This document shows positions 24,477 through 36,970 of a stretch of DNA of 64,000 bases, piece after piece. The DNA comes from Phallusia mammillata. Its lineage: Eukaryota; Chordata; Ascidiacea; Phlebobranchia; Ascidiidae. Numbering within the stretch: the stretch's first letter is position 1; each line of letters starts with the position of its first letter. The position numbers were made by a program, and so were the translations under genes. The notes beneath the pieces were generated by a model. That model ran no database searches, was not told the origin of the DNA, and worked only from the letters and a program-made list of their open reading frames with translations. Where the stretch lies: contig QLIY01000228.1 in the NCBI GenBank assembly GCA_003260075.1, positions 72,501 to 136,500 of the forward strand, read 5' to 3'.

Positions 24477-25829
24477 ACATATGAGTGTGCCGTGATCGCT
24501 GGTATGCATGAACGCTTCAGGACCCGTTATAAATTTATGTTCAGCTTAACAGTTAAAATGCCAAATTTTTAACATATATTTGTTGGAACTTTTTATCAGG
24601 GCATGCCTTAAACACACGATTTGATAGCATAGCAACGCAAACTATCACACGTGACAAGGGTGCTTTCCAACCGACCGTTGTTTATTGGGAGGTCATTGTT
24701 TACAAAGTGGCGCGAGATCTAGGTATTCGATTTCTATTGTTACTAAACAAAAACCCCGGTACTGACTGGAACTTTAATTAACAACCGTTGTGGCGCAACC
24801 CACATCAGTGTGGAGATGATAGGAGACACAAATCTGTTTGAGCGCACATGCTACCAGTTTATCAGCTTGAGCAGACAAAAAAAAGCACCGAGAAAAATGG
24901 CAGAAGCTTTTTACTCGATTTAAAATAAGATGCTATAAGCGCAGACTAAGTATAGCCCTATATCAATAAGCATAAAGTGCGCTGGAGTTACTCGATGTAC
25001 CGGGTCGTGCAGAAACAATACATTATGTGAGCTTGACATAAAACAGTGATTCACAAATTGTGTGCCACGAAATATACGCTATTTCAAAAAGGAAACATTA
25101 TTTGCTGTTTACAGACCTGATAACGAATGGTAACATGTATGAAACGTTTAATAGCTTATGTTTTTTTCTTATCTGTCGTAAAAGCGACCTTGCCTACCAC
25201 ATAAAATTTACAAAACAACTTTTTTTTGACAACACTGTATGTTTGTTTTGCTTTTAGACTATTCACACGTGTTATTGTTAATAGAGGGTAAATTCCGGAG
25301 TATTGTTGTTGATTGTACTGTTCGTTTATTACATTTGTTCTCTTACTACTTAAAGGTCATGGCTTTGTTGCCTGTCTTAAATAAAAACTGAAACATTTGA
25401 AAAAAATACTGTCGCAACAGATACAAGGGGACAAAAGTGGTTACGGGTACTTTCAACCGTCCTTTGTGTCTTTAGTGTCTCTGGTACGAGGTCAATATAA
25501 TTCGATTTCTATTGTTAACAGACAATCAGTCAGAGCTTTCATTTAAAGCTCAGAAGTGGCGCAACCTTGGACATGTGAAGCGCCTGTTAGGTTAACAAAA
25601 TGGCAAAAAGTTAAAAAAAAACAGTCCTGTTTATCAGTCTTGTTGAGCAAACAACACAAATATCGTGAAAAAGCTTTTTACAAGTTTATAATAACATGCT
25701 AGAAGCGCAGTTAAAAGTATAGTATTAAAGTAAGCGTGCATAGTAAAGCATTTATAAAATTGATTCAAATTGCAGACTGAGGACCAATTTATTCAAAGCA
25801 CAGAAGAACCACATAAGCAAAACTGAAAT

Positions 25830-26151
25830 ATGAAATTTTGCGTTTGTATTCTCCTGATTGGAAGTCTCTACTTGTCATCAGCCAGGCAATGCAACGACTT
25901 TACGTTCAATGGGAACACAGTGCATCAAAACGTAACAGATTGTGAAGTGGAAGAGAAAGTATGTTTTGTGGCGGAAACGGTTGCAGGTGATTTTAAGAGT
26001 TTTTGTTTTTGTGGCAGATTATGCTGGTTTTGATTGTTGAACTTTAATAATGAAGATTTTGGCCAAACACCCTGGTTAGCTGGTATCCAAAACCTTTATC
26101 AACATTTTTTCCAGTTCCCTGCTTTAATATCTTGCCTACCAGTTGTAATGG

Positions 26152-26186
<35 letters not shown>

Positions 26187-26815
26187 TATATTGTTGGGTA
26201 ACGCGGCTCAATAACATTTTAATGTTTTGTTTATATTCAGACGATCGGTTAAATCAGGTTCGAACAGGAGGATGCACGCTTCCATCTGCCTGTAACGACT
26301 GCAATCTCTTTTTCAAGAACGGGTTCAATTATACGAGGTATGCTGTTAAGGCAAAGCTTGTTGCATAAAATCACAAACAAATGGAAATTTTGTTACTAAT
26401 GGGATTGAACGAAAAGGTAACAGGTGCAGTCCATTCTAATAACCTATTGTAAGATGACAAAAATTCCGAAAATATCAAGTCTCTAAAACTTCCGATTTTA
26501 TGCTTTGTGTCTTATTATATTAAATTCCATTAGTTATCAGTGCTCTAACAGAAAATTTGTACATAATGTGTTGTTGTTCAGATGCTGTGTGACATGCTGT
26601 GATGACGATCATTGCAATGTTGCTAACGTCACCAACTGTCCGGAACCTAGTACAGCGGATAGCAATACAACGACGACAACAAGTACAACGACAAATACAA
26701 CGACATCTACAACAACAACCACAACAACAACCACAACGACAACCACGACACCAACAACGACAACAATAACAACAACAATAGCGACAACAATAACCACGGC
26801 ACCAACAACTACAAC

Positions 26816-26897
<82 letters not shown>

Positions 26898-27047
26898 ACA
26901 ACCACGGCACCAACAACGACAACAATAACAACAACAACAACTACAATAACGACAACAACTGGTTTGGGAACACCGATTTTGTCACAAACATCCAAGAGTA
27001 TACTTCTATTATCACTGATTGCATCGCTGTATGTGGACATTGGTTAA
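25830..27047 (+). CDS. Gene B: single-domain Ly6/uPAR-like GPI protein
   Basis: Exons 25830-25986, 26241-26337 and 26582-27047, with the same phase pattern (1 then 2) as gene A. Signal peptide MKFCVCILLIGSLYLSSA; exon 2 encodes GGC...CNDC; exon 3 opens CCVTCCDDDHCN, the LU signature. Then comes a long Thr stalk and a C-terminus GLGTPILSQTSKS followed by a short hydrophobic segment, typical of a GPI signal. The stalk is interrupted by an 80-C block (26818-26897), so its length and the poly-Pro segment are unreliable. The intron before exon 2 also holds a 33-C block (26154-26186). AATAAA at 27240-27245 is the likely poly(A) signal. Confidence 0.8.
26154..26186. other. Poly-C block (33) in intron 1 of gene B
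   Basis: Thirty-three C inside an intron; no flanking duplication. Confidence 0.7.
26818..26897. other. Poly-C block (80) in gene B stalk
   Basis: Eighty C replace part of a Thr-codon (ACN) tandem array. The frame happens to be the same on both sides. ACACCA-type simple repeats on both flanks explain why the assembly failed here. Confidence 0.75.
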
Positions 27048-27239
27048 ACAAGCGGCGAAGATTTGGAGTTTCCCAAAGCCGTCTTTGGCCTATACAGCCG
27101 CGAGTAAAGTCAGCAAAATGAAATACTAGAGTCGAGATGAGCGTCACTAGAAAAACATTGCTGGCACAGAATAATAAGGTCAACTTACAATTGGACGAGC
27201 GATGAAACGGAACTATTGTGCTACGCCCTTAGAAACTAT

Positions 27240-27245
27240 AATAAA
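27240..27245 (+). terminator. Poly(A) signal of gene B
   Basis: AATAAA about 190 bases after the gene B stop. The corresponding site in the second copy (near 28075) has lost the hexamer. Confidence 0.5.
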
Positions 27246-27710
27246 GAAGCTTGAATTAGGAAACACGGGGTAAGCCCAACCACTTCCGACCTTCTCTGCT
27301 TCAACCAATTTATGTACAACTCCAACTGCCAGTAGCTAATCAAGTTCAAATACAACTGCCCGCATTTTTATAGTCAAACCACGGTTCAACCAAAGTGGAT
27401 GATGTGTACGCAAACTATTTTGTATTGAAATGTATGTTTACTGATTCTATGGCAACGTAAAATCCCACAAACTTAAAATTTTCAGACCATCAATTTGTAC
27501 ATAAATCAAGAAGATGCATCCTTGCTTAGAATATTTTGTGTGATGTCTACCTATTAATTTTTAACTACATCAAATCGTTTTGTACTCGTGCTTTTGCTAT
27601 GCATCGTTACCACAAACGAACCCCAAATAAACATAACGATAAATAGCGGTTCAATTATTGTTTTACTGTTGTAAATTCGTCAGCGGTCAGCAACGCATGG
27701 CCCCCCCCCC

Positions 27711-27882
27711 AACAACAACTAGTACAACCACAACTACAACAACAACAACAACCACAGCATCGCCGCCGCCACAAACAACAACAACAACAACAACTGGTTT
27801 GGGAACACCGATTTTATCACAAACATCCAAAAGTTTACTTCTTTTATCACTGATTGCAACGCTGTATGTGGACATTGGTTGA
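27711..27882 (+). pseudogene. Fragment C: second copy of gene B 3' end
   Basis: Starts directly after a ten-C block (27701-27710) and repeats the end of gene B: Thr stalk, GLGTPILSQTSKS, hydrophobic tail and stop. The copy continues through the 3' flank (27883-28550 matches 27048-27700). There are no exon 1 or 2 equivalents, so it is not a complete gene. Identity is roughly 90 percent with indels, more diverged than most other pairs. It may be the other haplotype of gene B or a true tandem duplicate whose 5' part is missing. Confidence 0.65.
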
Positions 27883-28553
27883 ACAAGCGCCGACGATTTG
27901 GAGTTTCCCAAAGCCATCTTTGGCCTATATGCGAGTAAAGACAACAAAATGAAATAGATAGTCGAGATGAGCGTCACAAGAATAACAATGCCGGCACAGA
28001 ATAGTAAGGTCACATTACAATTGGACGAGTGATACAAACGAAACCGAACTATTGTGCTACGCCTTTGAAAAACACTCATGAAGAAGCTTGAATTTAAAAA
28101 CACGGGGTAAACCCAACCGCCAACGGCCTCATTGCTTCCATTAAATTATGTACAACTCAAACTGCCAGTCGCTAATCAAGTTCAGCTACAACTGCCCGCA
28201 TTTTTAAAGTTTAACCCCACTTCAGCCAAGGTGGATCGTGCGTACGCAAAGTGTTTTGTATTGAAATGTATATCTACAGATTGTATGGCAACGTAAAATC
28301 CAACCAACTTAATATTTTTAGACCATCAATTTGTACATCAATCAAGAATATGCATCCTTGCTTTAAAAGATTTTGTGTGATGTCTACATACTAACTTTTA
28401 ACTACATCAAACCGTTTTGTACTCGTCTAGTGCTTTTGCTATGCATCGTTACCACAAACGAACGTCAAATAAACATAACGATAAATTGCGGTTCAATTAT
28501 TCCTTTACTGTTGTAAATTATACAGCGGTCAGCAACGCATGGCAGACAACGTG

Positions 28554-28895
28554 TTCATGTTCGTGACAAGCCAATCAAATTCTAATACTACATAATTTAA
28601 AACTATTAGGTCGCCTGTATTTGGAATGTAGTGATAATAATTAACAGTATAATCATCACAGCGTACCCTTTGGGTACTAATCTTTTTATTTGCTGATTAG
28701 TAACTTAATCAGCAGCTCCCCCCCCCCAGGTGTTCATGTTCATGGCAAGCCAATCAAGTTCTAATATTACATAATTTAAAACTATTAGGTCGCTTGTATT
28801 TGGAATGTAGTGATATAATAAACAGTATAAGCATCACAGCGTACCCTTTAGGTACAAATCTTTTTATTTGCTGATTAGTAACTTATTCAGCAGTC
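28554..28895. repeat. Direct duplication around a 10-C block
   Basis: 28554-28717 and 28728-28895 match with few changes (GATAATAATTAA versus GATATAATAA); ten C at 28718-28727. Confidence 0.8.
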
Positions 28896-28972
28896 ATAAA
28901 CCTCTACAAAAGTGTGGGCGCGCCAAACCAACAACATTCTGACAAAATTTATTAACTGGGAAACTGCGTTTA

Positions 28973-30290
28973 AAATGTCACCAAGCTGAGAAGCTGGACA
29001 AAACAATAACATGGAAAGTCGACAACACCATGTCAAGAATTCGAACTACCGTAGGTTCTATTGCTACTTTAATATTTACAAAACATATTTCGTGAATATT
29101 ACACCATCTTCGTAACAGGTCAAGGGTCAACTGTCAGGAGCTAAAACTGTAAAATACCCCAACGGTGCTTCCCCGGATAATTTTAAAGGGGAAATGTTGT
29201 TACGTCAACAGAACATGAAACTGGATACTTGTTATTGTTGGAACATAGCAACGTGCTTTACGCCAACGCAAAGCAAACGTAAGTGGATATAAATATCTGG
29301 AAATTTATCAACAAACAAACAAAGCTTTCTGGAAAGATTTGCAGCAAAGCACTGTTTGCAGCAATCAGATTACGACGCTTTTTCGGCCACAAAGTTGTTC
29401 ACCAACACTGTACGGTCAGTTATTTTAATTTTGCGCAACATTAATTTGAAATTCATTAAGTTTTAATCTGCACAAGGCAGCAAAAGAGCACTATAGTTAA
29501 TAAACTGATGCCGACGAATAAACTTGCTTGGTTATTTGTATTAATTTAACCAACACACAACACTCACCTATTGTTGCCTCAATGTAATTTAAAGCATCAA
29601 TTGCATCGAATCAACTTGTCATTCAACCCCCCCCCCATGTCACCAAGCTGAGAAGCTGGACAAAACAATAACATGGAAAGTCGAGGTTCTATTGCTACTT
29701 TAATGTTTACAAAACATATTTCGTAAATATTACATCATCTTTGTAACAGGTCAAGGATCAACTGTCAGGAGCTAAAACCGTAGAATACCCTAACGGTGCT
29801 TCCCCAGATAATTTTAGCGGGAAATTTTGTTGCGCCAACACAACATGAAATTGATACTTGTTATTGTTGGAACAATAGCAACGTACATTACGCCAACGCA
29901 AAGCAAACGTAAATGGATATAAATATCTGGAAATTTATCAACAAACAAACAAACAAACAAACAAACAAACAAACAAACAAACAAACAAAGCTTTCTAGGA
30001 AAGATTTGCAGCAAAGCACTGTTTGCAGCAATCAGATTATGATGCTTTTTTCAGGGCACAAAGTTGTTCACCACAGTGTGCGATCAGTTTTGTTAGTTTG
30101 GCGCAACATTAATTTCAAATACATTAAGTTTTAATTTACACAAGGCAATGCAAAACCACTAGTTAATAAACTAATGCCGACGACCTTGCTTGGTTATTTG
30201 CATTAATTTAACTAACAAACAACACTCACCTATTGTTGCCTCAATGTAATTTAAAGCATCAACTGCATCGAATCAGCTTATCATTCATTT
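28973..30290. repeat. 650-base direct duplication around a 10-C block
   Basis: 28973-29626 recurs at 29637-30290. The copies differ by substitutions, by loss of about 30 bases (GACAACACC stretch) in the second, and by a CAAA microsatellite of about 3 units (29310-29321) versus about 12 units (29940-29988). Ten C lie at 29627-29636. Microsatellite length difference is what two alleles would show. Confidence 0.8.
29940..29988. repeat. CAAA microsatellite
   Basis: About 12 uninterrupted CAAA units; the counterpart at 29310 has about three. Confidence 0.9.
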
Positions 30291-30826
30291 CATATTCTGC
30301 TGAGACTATTCAATGACAAGTGTGACTAACTGAAATCCCGCTCGGGAAACGTGTTTAGAGGCAGTTCATGCACACAAAAAGCGTCGGGATTTCCAAAAGC
30401 GCGGAATCCACTTCTCACGTACAGGAAAGGCCACTCATGCATGTCGATGGTTGAATCCAACAATCTGCAATAAAAGCAATCTTTATGAAATCAATAATCA
30501 GTTGCGTAAAAAATAATTTAAATTTTGAATGTGGCACAGTTCTGAATAAACAATGTTGTTTCAAGGTAACTTAATTGCCAGTTTAACAGTTGATTAATAT
30601 TGCTGGGTGTTGATCATAATAAAATTTGATTGCTGGAGCGGAACTATTGTGGTGCTTCTGGAAAAATTCATCTGGAGGATAATAGCAAATTCATTATACG
30701 TCAGGGTTTCAAAGGCGCCTTTTACTCACACAAAAGTCAGGTACTGGCAAAAAACAGAGGTATCCGGTTACAGAATGTAGGCTACATAAACAGCTCTCCA
30801 TATCGCTGAATCATAGTCAGAATGTA

Positions 30827-32306
30827 ATGAGAGCGATGAAGTTGTTCACGAGCTTTACTTGTATGGTCTGCATGTTTGTGTCTTTCACAGACGCATTGGA
30901 ATGTCAACGTTTTGTGTTTCAAGTGTATTTGACGGGATCAGGTGATACGAATCAAACGAACCCGCCAATAACTTGCGGTGGAAATGAATCCTGTCACATT
31001 AGCAGGGAAAACGGTAAATTGAATACAATCGTGTAGTCGTGTCGATTCATGCTCGATTTACAGCAACAACTCTTGCGTTATTCAAGAAATGTGTTGGTCA
31101 AAACTGGCTTTATACAAGTGTAATGTTATGACTCGAGCGTTTGTATAAAAGACAGAACAATAAAGCAAGCGGCTTTTTACGTCTTGTGGGCTGTTATATT
31201 GTTTATAAGTCTCATAAAGAAATTCATGTGTATTTGTTATTGTACAATGAGCATTGTCTGGGTATATCAACGAGCTTCGTGTAGTCATATGCGATCAAAT
31301 ATGTTAAAAGTTACAGACGAATAGTCTAATGTAGCAATGTTATATACCCGGTTTTAGTAATTGTTTTGCAAATTTTAAGCATCTAAAAGAAAAACGTATT
31401 GGGAAACCTTGAAGTAATTGTGTCAACAGGTGCTGAACGACGAACTATTATTGGAGGCTGCAGGAGCGGTTGCGAACAAGGTCCGATAGATTGCACCAGC
31501 TACTTCGGCGAAAGCAATTCGACGAGGGAGTAAGTATCTAAATACTCGGTACAGCTAGAAAATACATTTTAACAGTTTATACAACGACATAAATTTAAAC
31601 TATAGCTGGGAAATCAACTGCGTTTAAAACGAGTATTTTTCCCGAGTCACAAGTCAAGTCATTTTACAAACAAGTTACTGTCAGAGCGGAGTTTTATGGT
31701 TGGCGAATCGAGTCTCACACGAGTTGTTGTAAAATGAGAATTCAAACTACAATCATTTTTTACCAAACAAACAAACAAATGTGATTTGCCGACACCAATG
31801 CCGTCCTACTAGCATTTAACAACCGGTTTCAAATTTCCTGAAAAGTGTTTCTGAATCTTATTGACCTGAAAATGCAGTTTAAAATAGCGCGTGGTTAAGA
31901 AACATTTTTACCAACGTTTAAACAATCGCTGTTTTTATCGTAGTTGGGAAACACCAAACAAGAATAAAACTGTGCGTTTTTGACTAATAATATGATATAT
32001 TTCGCCGTGTTTCAAAGGTGTTGCCAAGAGTGCTGTAGTACGGCTCAATGCAACATAGCTGAATTCGGCAATTGTTTACAAGTCCAAACACCAACTCCTG
32101 AACCTGGTACTAGGAGTTCCACAACAGACACAACCACTACAACCAGTACAGGCACAAGCACAACAGAAACTACAAGCAGTGGCTCACAGGGACACAGACC
32201 ATCTACCAGCAAGTGTTACATCACAGTTGCCTTCTTGATTTTTTACATATGGGTTTTTGATAACTTTGACGATTTTTTTGACTTTATTTGTACACAACGA
32301 AGGTAA
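30827..32306 (+). CDS. Gene D: single-domain Ly6/uPAR-like protein
   Basis: Exons 30827-31013, 31430-31529 and 32018-32306, phases 1 and 2 as in A and B. The ATG at 30827 (or the in-frame one at 30836) gives a hydrophobic leader ending near TDALEC. Exon 2 encodes GGC...GC...DC; exon 3 opens CCQECCSTAQCN, so the usual Asp of CCxxDxCN is replaced by Ala. A short Thr/Ser stalk follows, then a hydrophobic stretch (CYITVAFLIFYIWVF) and a polar, acidic tail. A GPI signal normally ends at the hydrophobic part; the tail raises the alternative of a single-pass membrane protein. Confidence 0.75.
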
Positions 32307-33656
32307 CGTGTGTGACATGTACACATGCCATTTTTTCACCGGGTTCGAAACAAGGACGTTTCCAAAGACAAATCCCCGTCAGATCTATATATGGGTTACG
32401 CGCCCTGGACTATTCGGCCAAACATGGTTGGCTTTAACGAATTTTATGAAATAGCGCCATCTTACGCACCCCCCCCCCCCCCCCCCCCCTTTTAAACCAT
32501 ATTGTCCACTGAACTGAAATTATTTATGTGTTTGTATTTTTTCTTGTTGCAAACATATTTTTTTCTTATTTTGCGAGTTGGTGCTTCGAAAGACAAAGCT
32601 CCCAAACTTTTCGTGCACTGCCTGGGATCACCGTTAAACGTTGCAAACGATGGTTTAAAATAGAACATGACGCAACAACGATAGGCAACCCAGCATCACT
32701 GGGGGAGATTATGTTATCTCTATGGTTAACTTCAAACAACCAGCAGTGGCTGTGCAATGGCTTAAGTTTGTCGATGTGTCCTTCTCGGTGTTATAATTCG
32801 GAGATGTGGTTTAAGTTTGTACAAAACGGGCTGGATTTGTGCTTTCTTTGTATTTGGCATAATTTGTGTCGTAATTCTAGGTTTGTAATTAACCTTCGTT
32901 TTCTAATAAGGGCTTTAGCAAAAACAAAACTGATTTGGGTGCCAATTTCGAACCCGTTACAACTCTTGTTCTTCATTCATTGTCTCTACCCGTTCATTGT
33001 GTTTTTATCCACGACACAACTTCAAAAATCCACCTAGTTTCGAGATGTTTATTGTTACACAACAAATGTATGGTCATTGACCTGTGCTTTGATGTGACGG
33101 AAACGTTTTAGACATTTAACTTTTAGTACACGATGTTGCCCATTGTTTTACATCAGACATAACGCGACAGGTCACACTGACGGAAACGATTTTCTCCTAA
33201 GTGTTGATTACAAGCTCATTATTCCATCACAAAGAAAGACTAGCGCTTGACATTTTAACCTCCCTTGTATAATTACAGTTGTACAAATTACACCGGACTG
33301 AATTAGTTGTAACAGGTGATTAAGTATGGACAGGGTACTTTGAGGGCTTTACTGGACAAATATTTGACTCAAGCTAAATCTATCAATAAGCCAATTGCTT
33401 TTTTATGTTGAAAGCTGCGGTTATTTTTTAAGTGTTTCATGTATTGTCATGAAAAATTAAACCCCAGTTAGTGAGTATAAAAATAGAAAACAAACAATCG
33501 AAGATTTAAAACAGAAGCCTATATTTTCAGCTTGAAATCATCAACACACAAAAAACCTTTTCAGTTTTAGGGTTTTTTGGAACGGTAAACCAGCAACATA
33601 GGGCGATAGAGTCAGATTTCAGAGTCCAGACACTTTCAGAACATAACAGAATAGGG
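32307..33656. other. Intergenic between genes D and E
   Basis: Contains a 21-C block (32469-32489) without flanking duplication. A 169-codon open frame at 32528-33037 has no recognisable domain, no splice context and low-complexity hydrophobic composition. I see no supported gene. Confidence 0.5.
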
Positions 33657-33668
33657 TTGAACAAGCAC

Positions 33669-36600
33669 ATGAGGTTACTGCTTGTGTTATGTGCTTTGAA
33701 CATTTGCTTCACATCAACTGTGCGCGGTTTGGAATGTTCGGTTGGGACATTAGTTCAAGTAGGAGAAGAAGATTCAACGGGCGTTTTCACTCTAATTAGC
33801 TGCACGGAAGATTTAATTTGTGCGAGGAAAGAAACAACCACTGTTTCAGAATCAGGTACGAATTGAAGTGAGACTTGGTTTAACGTTAAAAATGCTTTAG
33901 TTTTAAACACACGTAAACCTGTGTCAAGGAACACTCACTTTGGAGACAGTTGCATCTTGCCAACAACCTGATGCTTGTCCCATTTTGTGCGGAAACATTG
34001 CGTAAGTAAACCTAATGTATACAAAAAAGAAAAAAAAAACTAACGATTTACTGTTGTAAGAAACCCAAATTTTAAGGTCGGACCCGGCAGTATACCCTGA
34101 AACCGATTTACTTTCAGCCTTGCCATGCACGACTGCCTCACGTTTGCTGATATAATATAATGATCGTTTTTACCTGCAGATATACATAAACACTTATAGT
34201 GGAAATCATTCAACCCAAAGTTCCGTAAAAAGCGTGACCTTGCGCCAGTAATTAGATTGTCGGCGATAAAAAAATCGAATTATGCCTTCGGACATAGGTT
34301 GATAACATCGCTTGTTTCACCAGAGGCTGTGTATCGGCGTGCTGCTCGTTGGAAGACGACTGCAACAGTAGAAGTGTGGCGGAACTTAACGTGTTGAGCT
34401 GTTCGGTCGGGACGGTGGCAACAACAGGAGACACAACTACTGGATTATTGGAAGTAACAGCTTGTAATGTTGGAGAGATATGCGCGAGAAAAGAAATAAC
34501 AGGTGATATAAGTACTTTATGTTAACATCCAAGTTGAGTTTTTTCGTTTGGGAAGAAATTATAGAGACACAGGCTGAAAGAATAACCAAGCTGTCATCAG
34601 TTGAGCCATGTTAAAATTTTGTTGCAGAAATAAAGGTTCGCACTGATGCTGCTTCGTTCAATTAAGTGTGTAATCATTCAATTGTATGTTATAAATGCTT
34701 AAGATTTGCCGTCATAGCGTGCTGCTACCATGAATATTATCACCAATTCTTAGTAGATTTGTATTCTAGATGGCTCCACCACAACAACTGTTGCGTCTTG
34801 CCAAACAACACGAAACTGCACAAGACTCTGCGAAGGCGAAATGTAAGTTAATTGAGTGTGGGAAAACTACGTATGTGGAGTGAAATATTTCTTAGGAAAG
34901 TATTTGGTTGTAACATACAAATGTTACAACTCTGGCCGGCCTTTTTGGGTGAAGTTCGGGGTTGAATAAGCATTACTTCATACAAGGCATCCCTTTTGTT
35001 GCATTTTTACCAACTTTGGGGGCGATTCGGGCTTCTTAAAAAAACGGGGTTGCAAACTTCAGACCCTCTCACAACTCTGCAATGTACGAATCTGGTCAAA
35101 ATCTGAAAATATTGTCATTGTGAGATGATTACACCGGTCCATGTTGAATCCATACTGTTGCAGGAGCTGTGTATATGCGTGTTGTGACACGGGAGACGAC
35201 TGTAATAATGAAGAGGTGGCCGATACTAATGCGCTCAACTGCATGGTGGGTGCGGTTGAAGAGGTCGAAGGTGTAGAGGTTTCAAACTCACAAAATTCCG
35301 CCGAATGTGCTGCAGCCACAGTTTGTGGAAGAACTGCATTTTCACTGACACTCGACGAAGGAGGTACAAAACTAATTCTCCAATACTTGTTGACTAAACG
35401 GATGCTTAAGCGGCTTTGTGGCGAAGATTCTATACTAGCCAAACAATTGTCCTGTAACATGATAGCCTCAATGCGAAGCTCGGTTTATTGCTCACTACCA
35501 CAGCCTAGCGATCAACGTTCATTGTTTTCGCAACCCACAAGATGGCATTAAAGCTTTGCGGAAATTGGCTTAGTCGATAAGTCCAAGAACTTGGCCGAAT
35601 GGTCCGGCGCGTCTGATCCATATAGCCTACACACATAAAAAAAACTGGCGAGCTTCCTGGGTTCAAATCCCGTGAAAAAAAACAAAAAAAACAAGAAAAG
35701 TATGATACAGGACGCCGGTTCGAGAAAAAAATTCCCCGTGTACGTAGTCCAGAGTTGTAATTTAGACTGGGTTTGGTCTTAAGTTTATTAACAAACGGGC
35801 TTAACTCTAGCTTAGTAGCTATAGTTGCCGGACTCAACCTAATGTTCAACAGCCTTAAAACACCTTGTTTGGATCATTATCTGTTGTTGTTTATTGTGTA
35901 TGTCTTTTTTTATAGGTCTGTCAATCAAACTTTCGGGCCGAAAAGCTTTTCAAAAACGGTTCAGGTTCGGACCAGGCTTTGACCCGCTTTTAACTCTGGT
36001 TTAACAACAAAATACTGCAACTGTCTTAACTGCCATAGCAAGTTGTTGTTCTGCTTCCTTATAAATATAGAGTACTGTTAACTGTTGTATTTAAGTAAAA
36101 ACATTTTTTTTAGTCACAACATTCATCAACGGTTTCTGCTCTGATGAAGTGAATTGCGCAGATCTTTGTGGCGGATTAGAGTAAGTTATTAGAAGTTTAT
36201 TGTGGCCCATGTTACAATAAGCAATACATGTTGTATATAAGCATATATGATGCCAAACTGCAACAAGCAGTGGAGGCAAAAATGTCATTAACGTTACAGA
36301 AACATTGCGAACATTTTTTGGTTATCTGCTGCAAGAGGGCTACAAGTTTTGCAATAAATATGGTTTACGCAACAGTTTCACACAACCGATTACGTGTATA
36401 AGCAGAATTGTTTTTTAAAGTTTCAATCACCATTTTTAATAAGACCAGCCATACGTGCGCACCACTTTGCCCTCCATGTGATTTTTCAGTGCAGTTGTGT
36501 TGCTATGTGTTCTATCACCAAGCGAAATAAACTCAACTCTGTTTAAAATATAGCAAACGAATAAGATGTAAACAAAATCACATGTTTTTACATAGCAAGA

Positions 36601-36894
36601 TAAACTTCTCATAGATTTCAAACCGACTTTTCAGAGGGTGCATTGCCCAATGTTGCAGCGACGCAGATGATTGTAACGTTCAGAGCACAGATGACCTGAG
36701 TACATTAACGTGTTTGGTTGGAACAGTCATGGTGACAGACGATGGAAATCCTATACAAGGAAGTTTAGTTGCAACCGATTGTAACACTGATGAAGTTTGT
36801 GGAAGAAGTGAGACGACGTCGTTTCAAACTGAAGGTAACTTTCCGAAAAACACAAAGTAAAAGTATCCAAAATCAGCGGTGCTTATAAAAGTGA

Positions 36895-36970
<76 letters not shown>

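Larger units (their letters stand above)
22902..25829. other. Intergenic region with diverged segmental repeats
   Basis: No gene seen. Blocks at about 23270-23830 and 24960-25330 align with each other (for example GTGCAGAAACAAT, TGTGTGCC.CGAAATAT and CACGTGTTATTGTT), as do about 24640-24790 and 25420-25570 (ATTCGATTTCTATTGTTA, GTGGCGCAACC). These look like the diverged 5' flanks of a tandem duplication that gave genes A and B. Confidence 0.5.

Noticed and set aside
32528..33037. 169-codon open frame
   Set aside because: No recognisable domain, no splice or promoter context; repeated hydrophobic and aromatic codons from T-rich DNA. Most likely a chance frame in the gene D 3' flank.
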